Positions 1-9,206 are shown, numbered from the stretch's first letter. The stretch: 64,000 nucleotides of DNA from Saccharicrinis fermentans DSM 9555 = JCM 21142 (GCF_000517085.1 NZ_KI912107.1:1302398-1366397), one strand, 5' to 3'. Made by a program: numbers and translations. Notes: generated by a model not told the origin, from the sequence alone.

Positions 1-1
1 A

Positions 2-988
2 GATGGCGATATAAAGAATCCTATTTTTAAAGCTTTGCTAGAAGCAGGAGATCTTGATTGGAAATGTACTTATCGTAAAGTATTGGGAGCTGAAGAAGAA
101 GAGGAGATTAGCAATGTCGGTAAAAATAAATACAATCAGAGTAAAGACAATAAGTCTACGCACTCCAAAGATGAAGAAGATTTTCGTTTTCATAAGACCC
201 TAAGGTATTTAACTGATATTTATAAATCCATTGCTCTTGAGTTTAGTAGGCAATTATACAGCTTGCTTGATAAAAGTATTTTCGCTCATAGTGACTTATC
301 ATTTTCCAATAATTATTTTCTGCCTGATATAAATAAGGATAAAAACCCATTTCTACTATTTGGATCTGAATATTTAGATGAATTTCATTATGAAAGTTCA
401 AACACAATTAAATTTATCAATAAATGGTTAAAAGAATTTGACATTGCTGATGAGATTGAAATAAAACCCATTATTGCAGGAGATGAAAAAATAGGAATAA
501 CCTACTTCTTAAAAGTCAATGATAAAGAACGCCCTTTAATAAATTATGGCCGCGGAATTAATCAATTTGTTTGTAATTTATTGGCATTTTGTACCAATAG
601 AGTGAATGTTGAATACTCGCATAATACAGTTTTTCTTGAAGAACCAGAAGTAAATCTTCATCCTAGTTTCCAAAGTAAATTAGCTGAAATGGTAACGGAT
701 GCTACACAAAAATTTAATTGCTCTGTAGTTATCGAAACTCACTCTGAGTACTTTATTCGTAAATTCCAGTACTTGGTGGCTAGCCCTGAATATCCAGTGA
801 GAGCAGATGATGTTTCCATCTCTTACCTTTATCATCCTGATAAAATACCCCAGGGTAAAAAGCAAGTGGAGAAATTAATTATTGAAGAAGATGGTGGTTT
901 AGATGGGGAGTTTGGTAAAGGATTTTTCGATGAAGCATCAAATTGGAAGAGAGAACTGATGCGTTTAAAACACGCCCAAAAAAATTAA
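2..988 (+). CDS. Partial AAA/OLD-like ATPase, C-terminal part (first copy)
   Basis: The reading frame is open at the left edge, so the N-terminus with Walker A lies outside the window; the apparent internal TTG start is not needed. Visible are a Walker B strand and box (VFLEEPEVNLHP, about residue 200 of the visible part), the IETHSEYFIRKF segment of SMC/OLD-like ATPases, and a DUF3696-like tail ending near GFFDE. It is paralogous to the complete ATPase at 2056-4164, and a 76-base stretch near the 3' end is almost identical between them. The partner gene starts 2 bases after the stop. By family logic the ATPase senses or loads while the partner acts as effector; this is inference. Confidence 0.85.
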   Translation, partial: DGDIKNPIFKALLEAGDLDWKCTYRKVLGAEEEEEISNVGKNKYNQSKDNKSTHSKDEEDFRFHKTLRYLTDIYKSIALEFSRQLYSLLDKSIFAHSDLSFSNNYFLPDINKDKNPFLLFGSEYLDEFHYESSNTIKFINKWLKEFDIADEIEIKPIIAGDEKIGITYFLKVNDKERPLINYGRGINQFVCNLLAFCTNRVNVEYSHNTVFLEEPEVNLHPSFQSKLAEMVTDATQKFNCSVVIETHSEYFIRKFQYLVASPEYPVRADDVSISYLYHPDKIPQGKKQVEKLIIEEDGGLDGEFGKGFFDEASNWKRELMRLKHAQKN

Positions 989-990
989 TT

Positions 991-2037
991 ATGGAGGTAT
1001 ATATCGATAAAAATTTCATTAAGAATTATTGGGCTGTGGATGCTGACGATGCTATTATTTCCTCATTTTGTGATGATTTTCTCAAGCATGCCAATAGGTA
1101 TACCCTTATTACCAATTATGCTTCGGAAGAAGAGATTGATGAAGATGCTGAGGGACAGTTATTCATCTATGATATTGTTCAGGAACAAAATCCAGCAGAC
1201 ATTGTGTATTTGCAAAACCTACTTGACGAAGATTGCCTCTCATCCTGCTTAAATAATGGAGGTTGCAAACTACTCTTCATCGAGTGCGATGAACAAAGAG
1301 CTATGGATTTGGAACATAAATATGGCTATCGGGTCATAACTTCTGCAACCCTAAGAACAAAGTGGAGCGAATACATTAAATACAATGATGTAGAAAAAAC
1401 CATTGTTTTACCTGTAGACGAAGCAGACGATGAAATATTCAATAGCTGGAGTGATTTGAAATTTATTGGTGCTTTTCCCACTAATTCAATAGTAATAGCC
1501 GATAAATATATTTTATCTGATAAATCACAGGGTCGACTAAAAGACAACCTTTTGCCAATGCTTGAGCAGCTGATACCTATTGATTATCAAGGCGATCTTT
1601 CCATCGCTATATTGGCAGAAAGTATATTAACAAAAGAAAAGGGTACCGACAAAGAAAGAGCCATTAAAATACATAGCTTGCTAAAGAGCCATTTTGTAAA
1701 GTATAAGCATCTAAAAATAAAATTCACGATACTAAAATTTGATCAATATTTTAACTCAGGTAAACAACCTAAGATCCACGACAGACATATCTATACCAAC
1801 TACTTTACCGTGAAATGTGGAATCGGTTTTGATCTTTTTAATAAAACAAAACGGAAGGTTGGAGATTCTGAAGTGAGTATCCGTTTCAATTTCCAACCCA
1901 GACAGATGAAGACGCTGCCTGTTAAGCTCAATGGTTTAAAGGTATATGTTAATAATATGAAGAATATGAATAAAATGGATGTTTTTAAAATGTATCCAGA
2001 GGATATGGGTAAATTCGATTGCCCACTATTAAACTAA
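991..2037 (+). CDS. ATPase partner with His-Asp-Arg (PLD/MIT_C-like) C-terminal domain, copy 1
   Basis: I chose ATG at 991, right after the upstream stop, over a TTG at 943 that lies inside the ATPase gene; length 348 residues. I do not recognise a named family. The C-terminal half shows a strand ending in IADKYILSD, a helix, a strand, then KIHDRHIYTNY followed by GIGFDLF. This order (strand, helix, strand, HDR, G-x-G-F/L-D) parallels the MIT_C phospholipase-D-like domain seen at the end of BrxL in this operon. The 339-residue product of 4164-5183 has the same layout. No signal peptide or membrane segment is evident. A nuclease or phosphodiesterase-like effector partnered with the upstream ATPase is my inference. 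Confidence 0.75.
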   Translation: MEVYIDKNFIKNYWAVDADDAIISSFCDDFLKHANRYTLITNYASEEEIDEDAEGQLFIYDIVQEQNPADIVYLQNLLDEDCLSSCLNNGGCKLLFIECDEQRAMDLEHKYGYRVITSATLRTKWSEYIKYNDVEKTIVLPVDEADDEIFNSWSDLKFIGAFPTNSIVIADKYILSDKSQGRLKDNLLPMLEQLIPIDYQGDLSIAILAESILTKEKGTDKERAIKIHSLLKSHFVKYKHLKIKFTILKFDQYFNSGKQPKIHDRHIYTNYFTVKCGIGFDLFNKTKRKVGDSEVSIRFNFQPRQMKTLPVKLNGLKVYVNNMKNMNKMDVFKMYPEDMGKFDCPLLN

Positions 2038-2055
2038 TACTTAGAAATAGCAAAC

Positions 2056-4164
2056 ATGATTAATAAAATAGGCATTCAGAATTTTCGTGTTTTTAAGGAT
2101 TTACACGAGTTTGAATTAAAACCATACACTCTATTAACAGGTACTAATAATAGTGGTAAGAGTGCATTACAGAAGATTCTATTCTTATTGAAAAAGAGTG
2201 TTGTTAAAAACTACGATATAACATCATTTGATCAACTTAAATTTGATTCAGAGGTGATGGGTACTATTGAAGATTATTTTAAAAATTTAAATTATCAAAA
2301 TACAAATAATCAATTAGTACTCACATTTTCGGTAAGTGATGAAAAAGGTGAGTCTATCGATTATAAGCTGGTATATGAGCCTTCTATTGAAAATAATATC
2401 CATCTAAAAGAAGCTGAAATATATAAGGATAACGAAAAAGTTATGTGGTTCGATAAAATACCATTTGAACAATATATTGAAGAAAATAAATGGCTTAACA
2501 GTGAGGTGAAATCAGATGCGTTTAAAAATAAGTATGTATGGCGAATAAATCCAGATACTGATCCTGAAAAGTTGCCTTTATATATTTATAATACCCTTTT
2601 ACAACAAAAGAAAGAGGAGATTAGACAGTATTATATAGCCAGAATTGACCAGATGTCGGATATTGGTGAATACTCAGAAAAACAAGAGATGTGGAAAGAT
2701 AAATTAGAGAAAGAGGGTTTTTCTTTTTCTGATGAAAGAGCTCATGAGTTAGTTAAGCCAATTTTAGATAAAAATAGAGATCTTGCACCTACAGACTTTC
2801 GTTATGTTTGGGATAATAAGCTAAATGCGCCATGGCAATTTGATAGACAATTGAAGCAGGCATGTAATGCTTTTTACGATTTAAACGATGAGATTTTAAT
2901 ACCCAGTAAATTGAGCCAGGTGGTATTAAAAACAGAAAACTTTTTTGAAGCTAGTTTTACCGATACTAAATTGAAGAAACTACGAGAAACATTGATTAAG
3001 AATGAAATATTTACCAGAGAGGCGTTTTTGAATAGCTATAAGGATTTTGAATTAGCCTTGATATATTTAGTGGCTTACCAGCAGAAATCCATAACACAGC
3101 GCTTGATTTATGGTAGTAATAAAGAGGACTATTTACTTATTCAAAAAGAATTGGAGTTTGTTGAGTTTTTTAAATACCATGCTACACGCAATAATGTGAA
3201 TGAACTTTTAAATAGGGCATTGATTACTAAAAATGCAATTGTTAACATTTTATTAAGTGAAGACTATCGTTTATTATTTAAAAATGATAGTAAAACAAAT
3301 AGGAAGAGTTTTTTAAGAGTTTATAATGAACATTCGCCTATCAAAAACACCAACTCCCCTACCAATCAGAAGGAAGAAATAAAGAATTTAGGGGATATAT
3401 GCGACAGGATACAAGAAGCTGTATTAGAACCCATAGCACTATTGGGTAAATCATTAAAAAATGATATTACTACCATACGTTTTGGAATGCACGAAACAGC
3501 TCTAAAGCGTTTGTTTTTTTATGCTGATAGAAATAGTCACAACAGTATCTATTATGATTTTGCAAAAACGATACTTGGAGATAATAAGTCAGAGCATTCT
3601 AATTTAAAGTTTGTAAACCAATGGCTTGCTCATTTCGAAATAGGAGAAGCTTTGGTGATAAAACCTATTGTAATAGAAAATAGTGAAGTAGGGATAAGTT
3701 ATAATATTCTTAATGATAACAAAGAGTATTCTGTGGGTGATTATGGACTTGGTGTAAACATGCTACTGTTATTGTTGATCAGGATTGTAGAGGCAAAGGA
3801 GAATGCTATATTGATGCTTGAAGAACCAGAAAGTAATTTACATCCTGCTTTTCAAAGCAAATTGGCAGAACTATTGGCCGATGCTCATGAGCATTATCAT
3901 ATTCGTTTTGTAGTAGAAACTCACTCAGAATATTTGATTCGTAAATTCCAATATCTGGTGGCTAGCCCTAAATATTCAGTGAAAGCAGATGATGTTTCCA
4001 TCTCTTACCTTTATCATCCTGATAAAATACCCCAGGGTAAAAAACAAGTGGAGAAATTGGAAATAAGACCAGATGGGATATTAAAGCAAGATTTTGGAGA
4101 AGGATTTTTTGATGAGAATGCACGTTTAACAATGGATTTATTAAAGCTGCAAAATCAGAACTAA
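2056..4164 (+). CDS. AAA/OLD-like ATPase with DUF3696-like tail (second copy)
   Basis: The 702-residue protein begins with the RecF/OLD-type pattern: IGIQNFRVFKD, then Walker A GTNNSGKS near residue 30. A long helical insertion fills residues 100-480. The C-terminal ATPase half carries YGLGVNM, Walker B MLEEPESNLHP and VETHSEYLIRKF, and ends with a DUF3696-like segment closing at GFFDEN. Such ATPases usually pair with a toxic effector or nuclease in defence modules (Septu, PARIS and Gabija are examples of the principle). Its TAA overlaps the ATG of the next gene by one base, implying translational coupling to the HDR-domain partner. It lies directly upstream of pglX, so it may be a defence module nested in the BREX operon. 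Confidence 0.88.
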   Translation: MINKIGIQNFRVFKDLHEFELKPYTLLTGTNNSGKSALQKILFLLKKSVVKNYDITSFDQLKFDSEVMGTIEDYFKNLNYQNTNNQLVLTFSVSDEKGESIDYKLVYEPSIENNIHLKEAEIYKDNEKVMWFDKIPFEQYIEENKWLNSEVKSDAFKNKYVWRINPDTDPEKLPLYIYNTLLQQKKEEIRQYYIARIDQMSDIGEYSEKQEMWKDKLEKEGFSFSDERAHELVKPILDKNRDLAPTDFRYVWDNKLNAPWQFDRQLKQACNAFYDLNDEILIPSKLSQVVLKTENFFEASFTDTKLKKLRETLIKNEIFTREAFLNSYKDFELALIYLVAYQQKSITQRLIYGSNKEDYLLIQKELEFVEFFKYHATRNNVNELLNRALITKNAIVNILLSEDYRLLFKNDSKTNRKSFLRVYNEHSPIKNTNSPTNQKEEIKNLGDICDRIQEAVLEPIALLGKSLKNDITTIRFGMHETALKRLFFYADRNSHNSIYYDFAKTILGDNKSEHSNLKFVNQWLAHFEIGEALVIKPIVIENSEVGISYNILNDNKEYSVGDYGLGVNMLLLLLIRIVEAKENAILMLEEPESNLHPAFQSKLAELLADAHEHYHIRFVVETHSEYLIRKFQYLVASPKYSVKADDVSISYLYHPDKIPQGKKQVEKLEIRPDGILKQDFGEGFFDENARLTMDLLKLQNQN

Positions 4165-5183
4165 TGCATACTATTTTACACGGTAAGATATTTTCAGCTT
4201 TTATAGCTAAACAACCAGAGCGAATACCTTTGGGGACTGAATATGATAATGCACGATGGAATAGCTTTTGGGAGTTTTTTAAATCAAAAACTGACCTAAC
4301 AGTATATCAGACAAATAAGTTGAGTGATGCCGAAAATGTCATGTTAACTCAGTTGAGTACAGGAAGAGGAGAAACCAAGATAAAGTATGAAGATAAGCCA
4401 TTTACTTGTTATAAAAATAAAGTAAAATGTGAAGAGCCTTTAACCTTTTATTGTATAGAGGAAGATAGTGATAATAATAAAAAAAAGTACAGGGATAAAA
4501 ATGGCTACCTTTTTGCTTTTAAAGATGATTTATTAACCACCTGGGAGAAATTAAGCCTTTTGCCTTTAAAATTAAAACATCCTGTACGTAAAAGTATTGA
4601 ACAGGGACTTAATGGCTTTAACACATGGACAAAGCTCTCCGATTACCTGACGCCTTTCACTGATGTAGTATTGATAGATAACTATATTTTAAATGATGTC
4701 AGCTTAATTCCTTCCAATCTGGAAAAGATTATGCTAGAGCTGGATAAAGCAACTCAGGTGAAGTATCGTTTTACCGTTTTTACCTTCGAAGGAGGACGTG
4801 ATAAACTCAATGGACAGGTTGCCTTTGATAGTTTAGTGGAGATTAAACAGCGTTTGCAGTTAAAATGTGATATTGAGCTGATACTTGCTAACCGAGCAGT
4901 TAAAGAACACGACAGGGGTATTTTTACCAATTATCTATGCATTCGTTCGGGTGACTCATTTAATTATTTCAATTCAAGAGGTGAGATAATTACACATGGC
5001 ACTGATATTAGTTTTGGTTCTATGGCCGATACAGACGAGCGGAGCGCAGCTATGATTTTGCTTGCAGAAGTAGCCTCCAAAATAGATGAGATAAAAGAAA
5101 AGAACAGTGACATGGTTTTTGGAGAATGTAAAAACCTGCTATTAAATAAGGCTAAAAACCAACAACTAACCCCTAAATACTAA
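4164..5183 (+). CDS. ATPase partner with His-Asp-Arg (PLD/MIT_C-like) domain, copy 2
   Basis: The 339-residue protein starts at an ATG that shares one base with the ATPase stop. Its C-terminal half contains LIDNYILNDVS, a helix, a strand ending FTVFTFEGG, then KEHDRGIFTNY and a glycine-containing turn before FNYFNSRG. These line up with IADKYILSD and IHDRHIYTNY of the partner at 991-2037, although overall similarity is low, so the two ATPase-partner pairs look like an old duplication. The N-terminal half is unrecognised. No transmembrane segment is visible. Possible roles are nuclease effector or specificity subunit; neither is shown by the sequence. Ends 12 bases before pglX. Confidence 0.75.
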   Translation: MHTILHGKIFSAFIAKQPERIPLGTEYDNARWNSFWEFFKSKTDLTVYQTNKLSDAENVMLTQLSTGRGETKIKYEDKPFTCYKNKVKCEEPLTFYCIEEDSDNNKKKYRDKNGYLFAFKDDLLTTWEKLSLLPLKLKHPVRKSIEQGLNGFNTWTKLSDYLTPFTDVVLIDNYILNDVSLIPSNLEKIMLELDKATQVKYRFTVFTFEGGRDKLNGQVAFDSLVEIKQRLQLKCDIELILANRAVKEHDRGIFTNYLCIRSGDSFNYFNSRGEIITHGTDISFGSMADTDERSAAMILLAEVASKIDEIKEKNSDMVFGECKNLLLNKAKNQQLTPKY

Positions 5184-5195
5184 CAACTATAAAAC

Positions 5196-8100
5196 ATGAA
5201 CACCAACATACTAAAACGTTTTGCACAACAAGCCCGTATTAAAATTATACAGCAAGTAAGTGCCCGATTAGAGCTCGTGCTGAACACCGACTCTGCTGAG
5301 TTACGCGAGAAAGCTGCACCGCTTAAAAAACTACAGGAAGCTATTAATGCTACCTCCAAAGAGCAAGTGGTAGACAAGGTGGCCTATACCTGGTTTAACC
5401 GATTGATGGCTTTGCGTTTTATGGATGCCAACGACTACCAGCCTATTGGTGTAGGCGTTGTAACGCCCAAGCCGGGACATACCTTACCTGCCTTGCTCGA
5501 CGAAGCCAAACAAGGCAACATACACGACGACCTACAGGTGAAAACACAGCACGTGTACGACCTGCTCGATGGCAAAATACCCAGCAGCAATGCACAAAAC
5601 GAAGCCTACAAAGAACTACTCATTGGGGCCTGTAACCATCTGCACAAGATATTCCCTTTCCTCTTTGAGCGCATTAGCGATTATACCGAGCTACTCTTGC
5701 CCGATGACCTTATCTCTGAGTTCTCTATAGTAAACGATTTTAACCAAGGCATGACCACTGAAGACTGCCAGGAGGTAGAAGTCATTGGTTGGCTCTACCA
5801 GTTTTATATCTCGGAACTGAATGATGAGTTAATCAGCTCAAAAAAGAAATACGAAAAGAATGAATTAGCACCAGCTTCTCAGTTATTTACTCCTAAATGG
5901 GTAGTGCAATATATGGTGGATAACACCTTAGGACAGTTATGGTCCGAAATAAATATAGACACTAAAGTAACCGATAGTCTTGAGTTTTATGTTAAGCCGG
6001 CTTACAAAGAACAGCTACAAACACGCAAAGCTAAAAGTATTGAAGACATCAAGTTTTTTGAGCCATGCGTTGGCTCAGGACATATTTTGTCCTACGCCTT
6101 TGATGTGTTTTATAAAATGTACGAAGAGCAAGGCTATAACCCAACAGAAATACCTGAACTCATCATTACAAAAAATCTGCATGGAGTAGATATTGACCCA
6201 AGAGCTGCTCAGTTAGCATCTTTTGTGCTTTTCATGAAAGGACGACAAAAGCACCGCAGGTTCCTGCGTTCAGTGGTAAAAAATAACATCAAGCCAAATA
6301 TTACTTTTTATCAGGATTTTGAGTTTGATGACAAATTCAATAATGCCTCTGCTTTAGGCTCACTTATTAAGGTTGAACCCAACGAAGTAGAACAGTTGCA
6401 AATTGATGAAAATTCATTATTTGGTGCGCAACAAGCAGAGTTAAAAAAGCTATACACCCTACTTGGGCAGAAATACGATGTTGTAGTTACTAACCCACCT
6501 TACATTAGCTCATCTCGAATGGAAGGTACGTTAAAGCAATATGTTGAAGCCAATTATCCCGAAACCAAATCGGATTTATTTGCCACATTTATTTTACGCT
6601 GCCTGGAACTTTGTAATGAAGATGGCTTAACAGGATATATGACACCATTTGTGTGGATGTTTATTTCTAGTTACGAAAAATTACGAGCAAAGGTAATTGA
6701 CAACCATTTCATCAATAACTTAATTCAACTTGAATATTCTGGGTTCGATGGTGCAACAGTACCCATTTGTACATTTACATTACGTAATAAAAACATCAAT
6801 GATGGTGCAAAAGGAAGTTATATTCGTTTAAGTGATTTTAAAGGAGCACAAAATCAAGCCCCTCGTACCCTCGAAGCCATCAAAAACCCTCAATGTGGCT
6901 GGTTCTATACCGCCAATCAAAAAGACTTTGAAAAAATTCCAGAATATAGATTAGGCTATTGGTTAAGTGGATTGCAAATTGATGCGTTTGTAAATCATAC
7001 AGAATTAAAAGAGTCACATCCCCCAAAAGCAGGATTATCGACTGCTAACAATGATCGTTTTTTAAGATTCTGGTGGGAAATAGATTCTGATAAATTTGGG
7101 TTGAATTATAATTCAAGGGAAGATTTAATCTCTTCTAAAAAGTGGATTCCAATGACCAAAGGAGGGAAGTTTAAGAAATGGTTTGGAAATAACGAATATG
7201 TTTTAAACTTTTCAGAAGATGGTGAAGAATTAAAATATTGGCTAGTTAACAACCCTAACGATCCTTCAACAAAAAGTTGGTCTCGGTATATTAGGAATTA
7301 CAATTCTTATTGTAAACCAGGTATATCTTTCAGTGATGTAAGTTCCGGCACTCCTGCTTTTCGAATGCAAGATTCAGGATTTATACCAAACTCTCGTGGA
7401 CCATTTATATATAGTGAAAGCAAAGAGCTTTTAGGATTTCTAAATTCAAAGATATGTGTTTCTTTTTTAGAATTACTTAGTCCAACTTTAACATTTAACG
7501 TGGGAGATGTCTCAAGGGTTCCGTTTAATGATTTGGAAAATACAAGGATCGCTAATGATGTTGGAAAGTGTATAGAAATAAGCTCTCAAGAATTTTACTC
7601 AATTGAGAGAAGTTGGTATTATAATCAAAACGAACTCATCCGTATTAAAGGTCAAGATCTAGAAGAAAGCTACGACCTTTACCAGCAATATTGGCAAAAC
7701 AAGTTTTACCAGCTACATAAAAACGAAGAAGAACTCAACAAGCAGTTTATTGAGATATATGGTTTGCAGGAGGAATTAACACCCGATGTGCCTTTGGCAG
7801 ATATTACCATACTCAAAGAGGAATTGGATCAGAAGCAGCTGAAAGCCATAAGTGAGCGTTATAAAAGTGGTTGGCAGCTAGTGGATGGTGGTCAGTGGGT
7901 AGTGGATAGCGCCCAATCGCCAATCACCAATCACCAACTACCCAAACTCCCTTTCAACCCCAAAGAGATCTTCAAACAATTCATCTCCTACGCTGTAGGC
8001 TGTATGTTTGGGCGCTATAGCCTGGATAAGGAGGGGTTAATATTGGCTAACCAAGGAGAAACACTTGAGGACTACGTCCGCAAAGTGGCTGGTGATTGGT

Positions 8101-9206
8101 GGATAGAAGATGGTGAAGGCAATTGGATATTCAACCCTAAAAAAGATATAGATGAGTACTATCAAGAACTTCAAAGAGCTGAGAATTTGGCAACAGGGCA
8201 GGAAAATGGTCAAGGAAGTGTATATTCTGATGAAGCAAATGCCCAAAGAGGAACTATTCAGTCTGACCAATCAGATCAAAAGAGCGGCAGTCAGTATACC
8301 CAGCAACATAGCAGAGGGGCAGTCCAGGGGAACGAAGGAGTTTATTCACTTTCTGAGGATAGCACAGGGATCGCTGGCGGAGCTCCAGACTCAACTACTT
8401 TTGACCACCGATTTGGAAATGATACCAGCAGCCCAAATAACTCCAATACTAACGGAGCTGGAGAGTTTGAGCAAACAAATAAACAGCCTGATAGCCAAGC
8501 TGCGCAACAACTACCAACAGCCACCCACCACCCACTAAGCACTAACCTCCAAGCACCAATCACCTTTATGCCAGATGATGACAATATTATCCCTGTGTTA
8601 GATGACGAGTGGTTTGACGATGATATTGCAGGTCGTTTTAAGGAGTTTTTGAAAGTCAGCTTTGGAGCTGCCAACTACGATAAAAACCTGGCTTTTGTAG
8701 AGGAGTGTCTGGGTAAAGATATACGCAAGTATTTTATCAAAGACTTTTATGCCGATCATATCAAGCGCTATAAAAAACGTCCTATCTACTGGCAATTCTC
8801 ATCGCCAAAAAGTTCGTTTAGCGTACTTATTTATATGCATCGCTACACACCCGATACCTTGTCACAAATACTTAATGGTTACTTGAAAGAGTACCGTGAG
8901 AAATTGAATAACCGTATAGAAAATGTTAACCACCTGATTGAGACAGGCTCTTCATCCGAACAAACCAAAGCCGCCAAGGAAAAGGAGAAAATAGAAAAGG
9001 TATTGCACGAGTTACAAGAATACGAGCGCGATATACTTTACCCACTGGCCACCGAGCGCATCGCCATTGATTTGGATGATGGCGTATTGGTTAATTACAA
9101 TAAGTTTGGTACAGCCATAAAAGCCGTAGCAGGCTTAAATGATAAAAAGACCAAGGATAAAGTGAGAAAGTTTGATTGGATAGATGTGGAAGGGATTAGG
9201 GGGTAG
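5196..9206 (+). CDS. pglX: BREX PglX/BrxX adenine-specific DNA methyltransferase, carrying in-frame insertions
   Basis: PglX methylates adenine in the BREX recognition site to mark self DNA and is required for phage restriction. The product has SAM-binding motif I FEPCVGSGH (residues 288-296) and catalytic NPPY (433-436). Conserved C-terminal PglX blocks FISYAVGCMFGRYSLD, PDDDNIIPV and KKRPIYWQFSSPK are present. At 1336 residues it is longer than usual (about 1180-1230). Two stretches absent from the family account for this: a short low-complexity insert near residues 893-917, and a 158-codon insert (about 966-1123) that splits the block between YSLDKEGLILANQGETLEDY and the PDDDNIIPV block. 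Both match palindromic GTGG-rich repeats in the DNA. The larger insert contains another gene in a different frame. Whether the swollen enzyme still works is unknown. Confidence 0.95.
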   Translation: MNTNILKRFAQQARIKIIQQVSARLELVLNTDSAELREKAAPLKKLQEAINATSKEQVVDKVAYTWFNRLMALRFMDANDYQPIGVGVVTPKPGHTLPALLDEAKQGNIHDDLQVKTQHVYDLLDGKIPSSNAQNEAYKELLIGACNHLHKIFPFLFERISDYTELLLPDDLISEFSIVNDFNQGMTTEDCQEVEVIGWLYQFYISELNDELISSKKKYEKNELAPASQLFTPKWVVQYMVDNTLGQLWSEINIDTKVTDSLEFYVKPAYKEQLQTRKAKSIEDIKFFEPCVGSGHILSYAFDVFYKMYEEQGYNPTEIPELIITKNLHGVDIDPRAAQLASFVLFMKGRQKHRRFLRSVVKNNIKPNITFYQDFEFDDKFNNASALGSLIKVEPNEVEQLQIDENSLFGAQQAELKKLYTLLGQKYDVVVTNPPYISSSRMEGTLKQYVEANYPETKSDLFATFILRCLELCNEDGLTGYMTPFVWMFISSYEKLRAKVIDNHFINNLIQLEYSGFDGATVPICTFTLRNKNINDGAKGSYIRLSDFKGAQNQAPRTLEAIKNPQCGWFYTANQKDFEKIPEYRLGYWLSGLQIDAFVNHTELKESHPPKAGLSTANNDRFLRFWWEIDSDKFGLNYNSREDLISSKKWIPMTKGGKFKKWFGNNEYVLNFSEDGEELKYWLVNNPNDPSTKSWSRYIRNYNSYCKPGISFSDVSSGTPAFRMQDSGFIPNSRGPFIYSESKELLGFLNSKICVSFLELLSPTLTFNVGDVSRVPFNDLENTRIANDVGKCIEISSQEFYSIERSWYYNQNELIRIKGQDLEESYDLYQQYWQNKFYQLHKNEEELNKQFIEIYGLQEELTPDVPLADITILKEELDQKQLKAISERYKSGWQLVDGGQWVVDSAQSPITNHQLPKLPFNPKEIFKQFISYAVGCMFGRYSLDKEGLILANQGETLEDYVRKVAGDWWIEDGEGNWIFNPKKDIDEYYQELQRAENLATGQENGQGSVYSDEANAQRGTIQSDQSDQKSGSQYTQQHSRGAVQGNEGVYSLSEDSTGIAGGAPDSTTFDHRFGNDTSSPNNSNTNGAGEFEQTNKQPDSQAAQQLPTATHHPLSTNLQAPITFMPDDDNIIPVLDDEWFDDDIAGRFKEFLKVSFGAANYDKNLAFVEECLGKDIRKYFIKDFYADHIKRYKKRPIYWQFSSPKSSFSVLIYMHRYTPDTLSQILNGYLKEYREKLNNRIENVNHLIETGSSSEQTKAAKEKEKIEKVLHELQEYERDILYPLATERIAIDLDDGVLVNYNKFGTAIKAVAGLNDKKTKDKVRKFDWIDVEGIRG
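7871..7946 (+). repeat. Short GTGG/CCAC palindromic repeat inserted in frame in pglX
   Basis: The left half is rich in AGTGGATGGTGG and GTAGTGGATAG; the right half is rich in CCAATCACCAATCACCAAC and CTACCC, roughly the reverse complement of the left. It translates as an unusual Trp/Val/Gln-rich then Ser/Pro/Asn-rich linker before LPFNPKEIFKQ, and keeps the frame. The right arm shares CCAATCACC with the terminus of the larger insertion at 8091-8564, so it is probably a gene-less relative of the same element. Confidence 0.7.
8091..8564 (+). mobile_element. In-frame palindrome-bounded insertion in pglX that carries a four-helix-bundle gene
   Basis: The segment is bounded by perfect 11-bp inverted repeats, GGTGATTGGTG at 8091-8101 and CACCAATCACC at 8554-8564, and is 474 bp, exactly 158 codons, so the pglX frame runs through. 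The encoded PglX insert is Gln/Ser/Asn/Gly-rich and disordered-looking. In the +1 frame lies a complete four-helix-bundle gene (8152-8538). This resembles the intervening sequences of 23S rRNA genes, in which the same protein family is carried, but here it sits in a protein-coding gene. The exact edges could lie a few bases outside the repeats. Confidence 0.75.
8152..8538 (+). CDS. Four-helix-bundle protein (23S rRNA intervening-sequence / Avd-like family) overprinted on pglX
   Basis: This 128-residue frame lies wholly inside pglX, +1 to it. It has the family hallmarks: start with NFKELRIWQQGRKMVKEVY, central QIKRAAVSIPSNIAEG, then FLRIAQGSLAELQTQL, and four predicted helices. The family (TIGR02436/S23, related to diversity-generating-retroelement Avd) is known from inserts in 23S rRNA and as dispersed small genes in Bacteroidota; its molecular role is unsettled, with nucleic-acid binding likely. 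Because the motif order is intact and has no stops, this frame was the original selected one and pglX translates its shadow. I see no clear ribosome-binding site, so independent expression is uncertain. Confidence 0.8.
   Translation: MSTIKNFKELRIWQQGRKMVKEVYILMKQMPKEELFSLTNQIKRAAVSIPSNIAEGQSRGTKEFIHFLRIAQGSLAELQTQLLLTTDLEMIPAAQITPILTELESLSKQINSLIAKLRNNYQQPPTTH

Noticed and set aside
943-990. TTG start for the first ATPase partner, 16 codons upstream
   Set aside because: It lies inside the ATPase gene, and the ATG at 991 follows the stop immediately, matching the coupled layout of the second pair.
8342-8674. 110-codon minus-strand frame across the pglX insertion
   Set aside because: It is the antisense shadow of the four-helix-bundle gene and pglX, with no recognisable motif.
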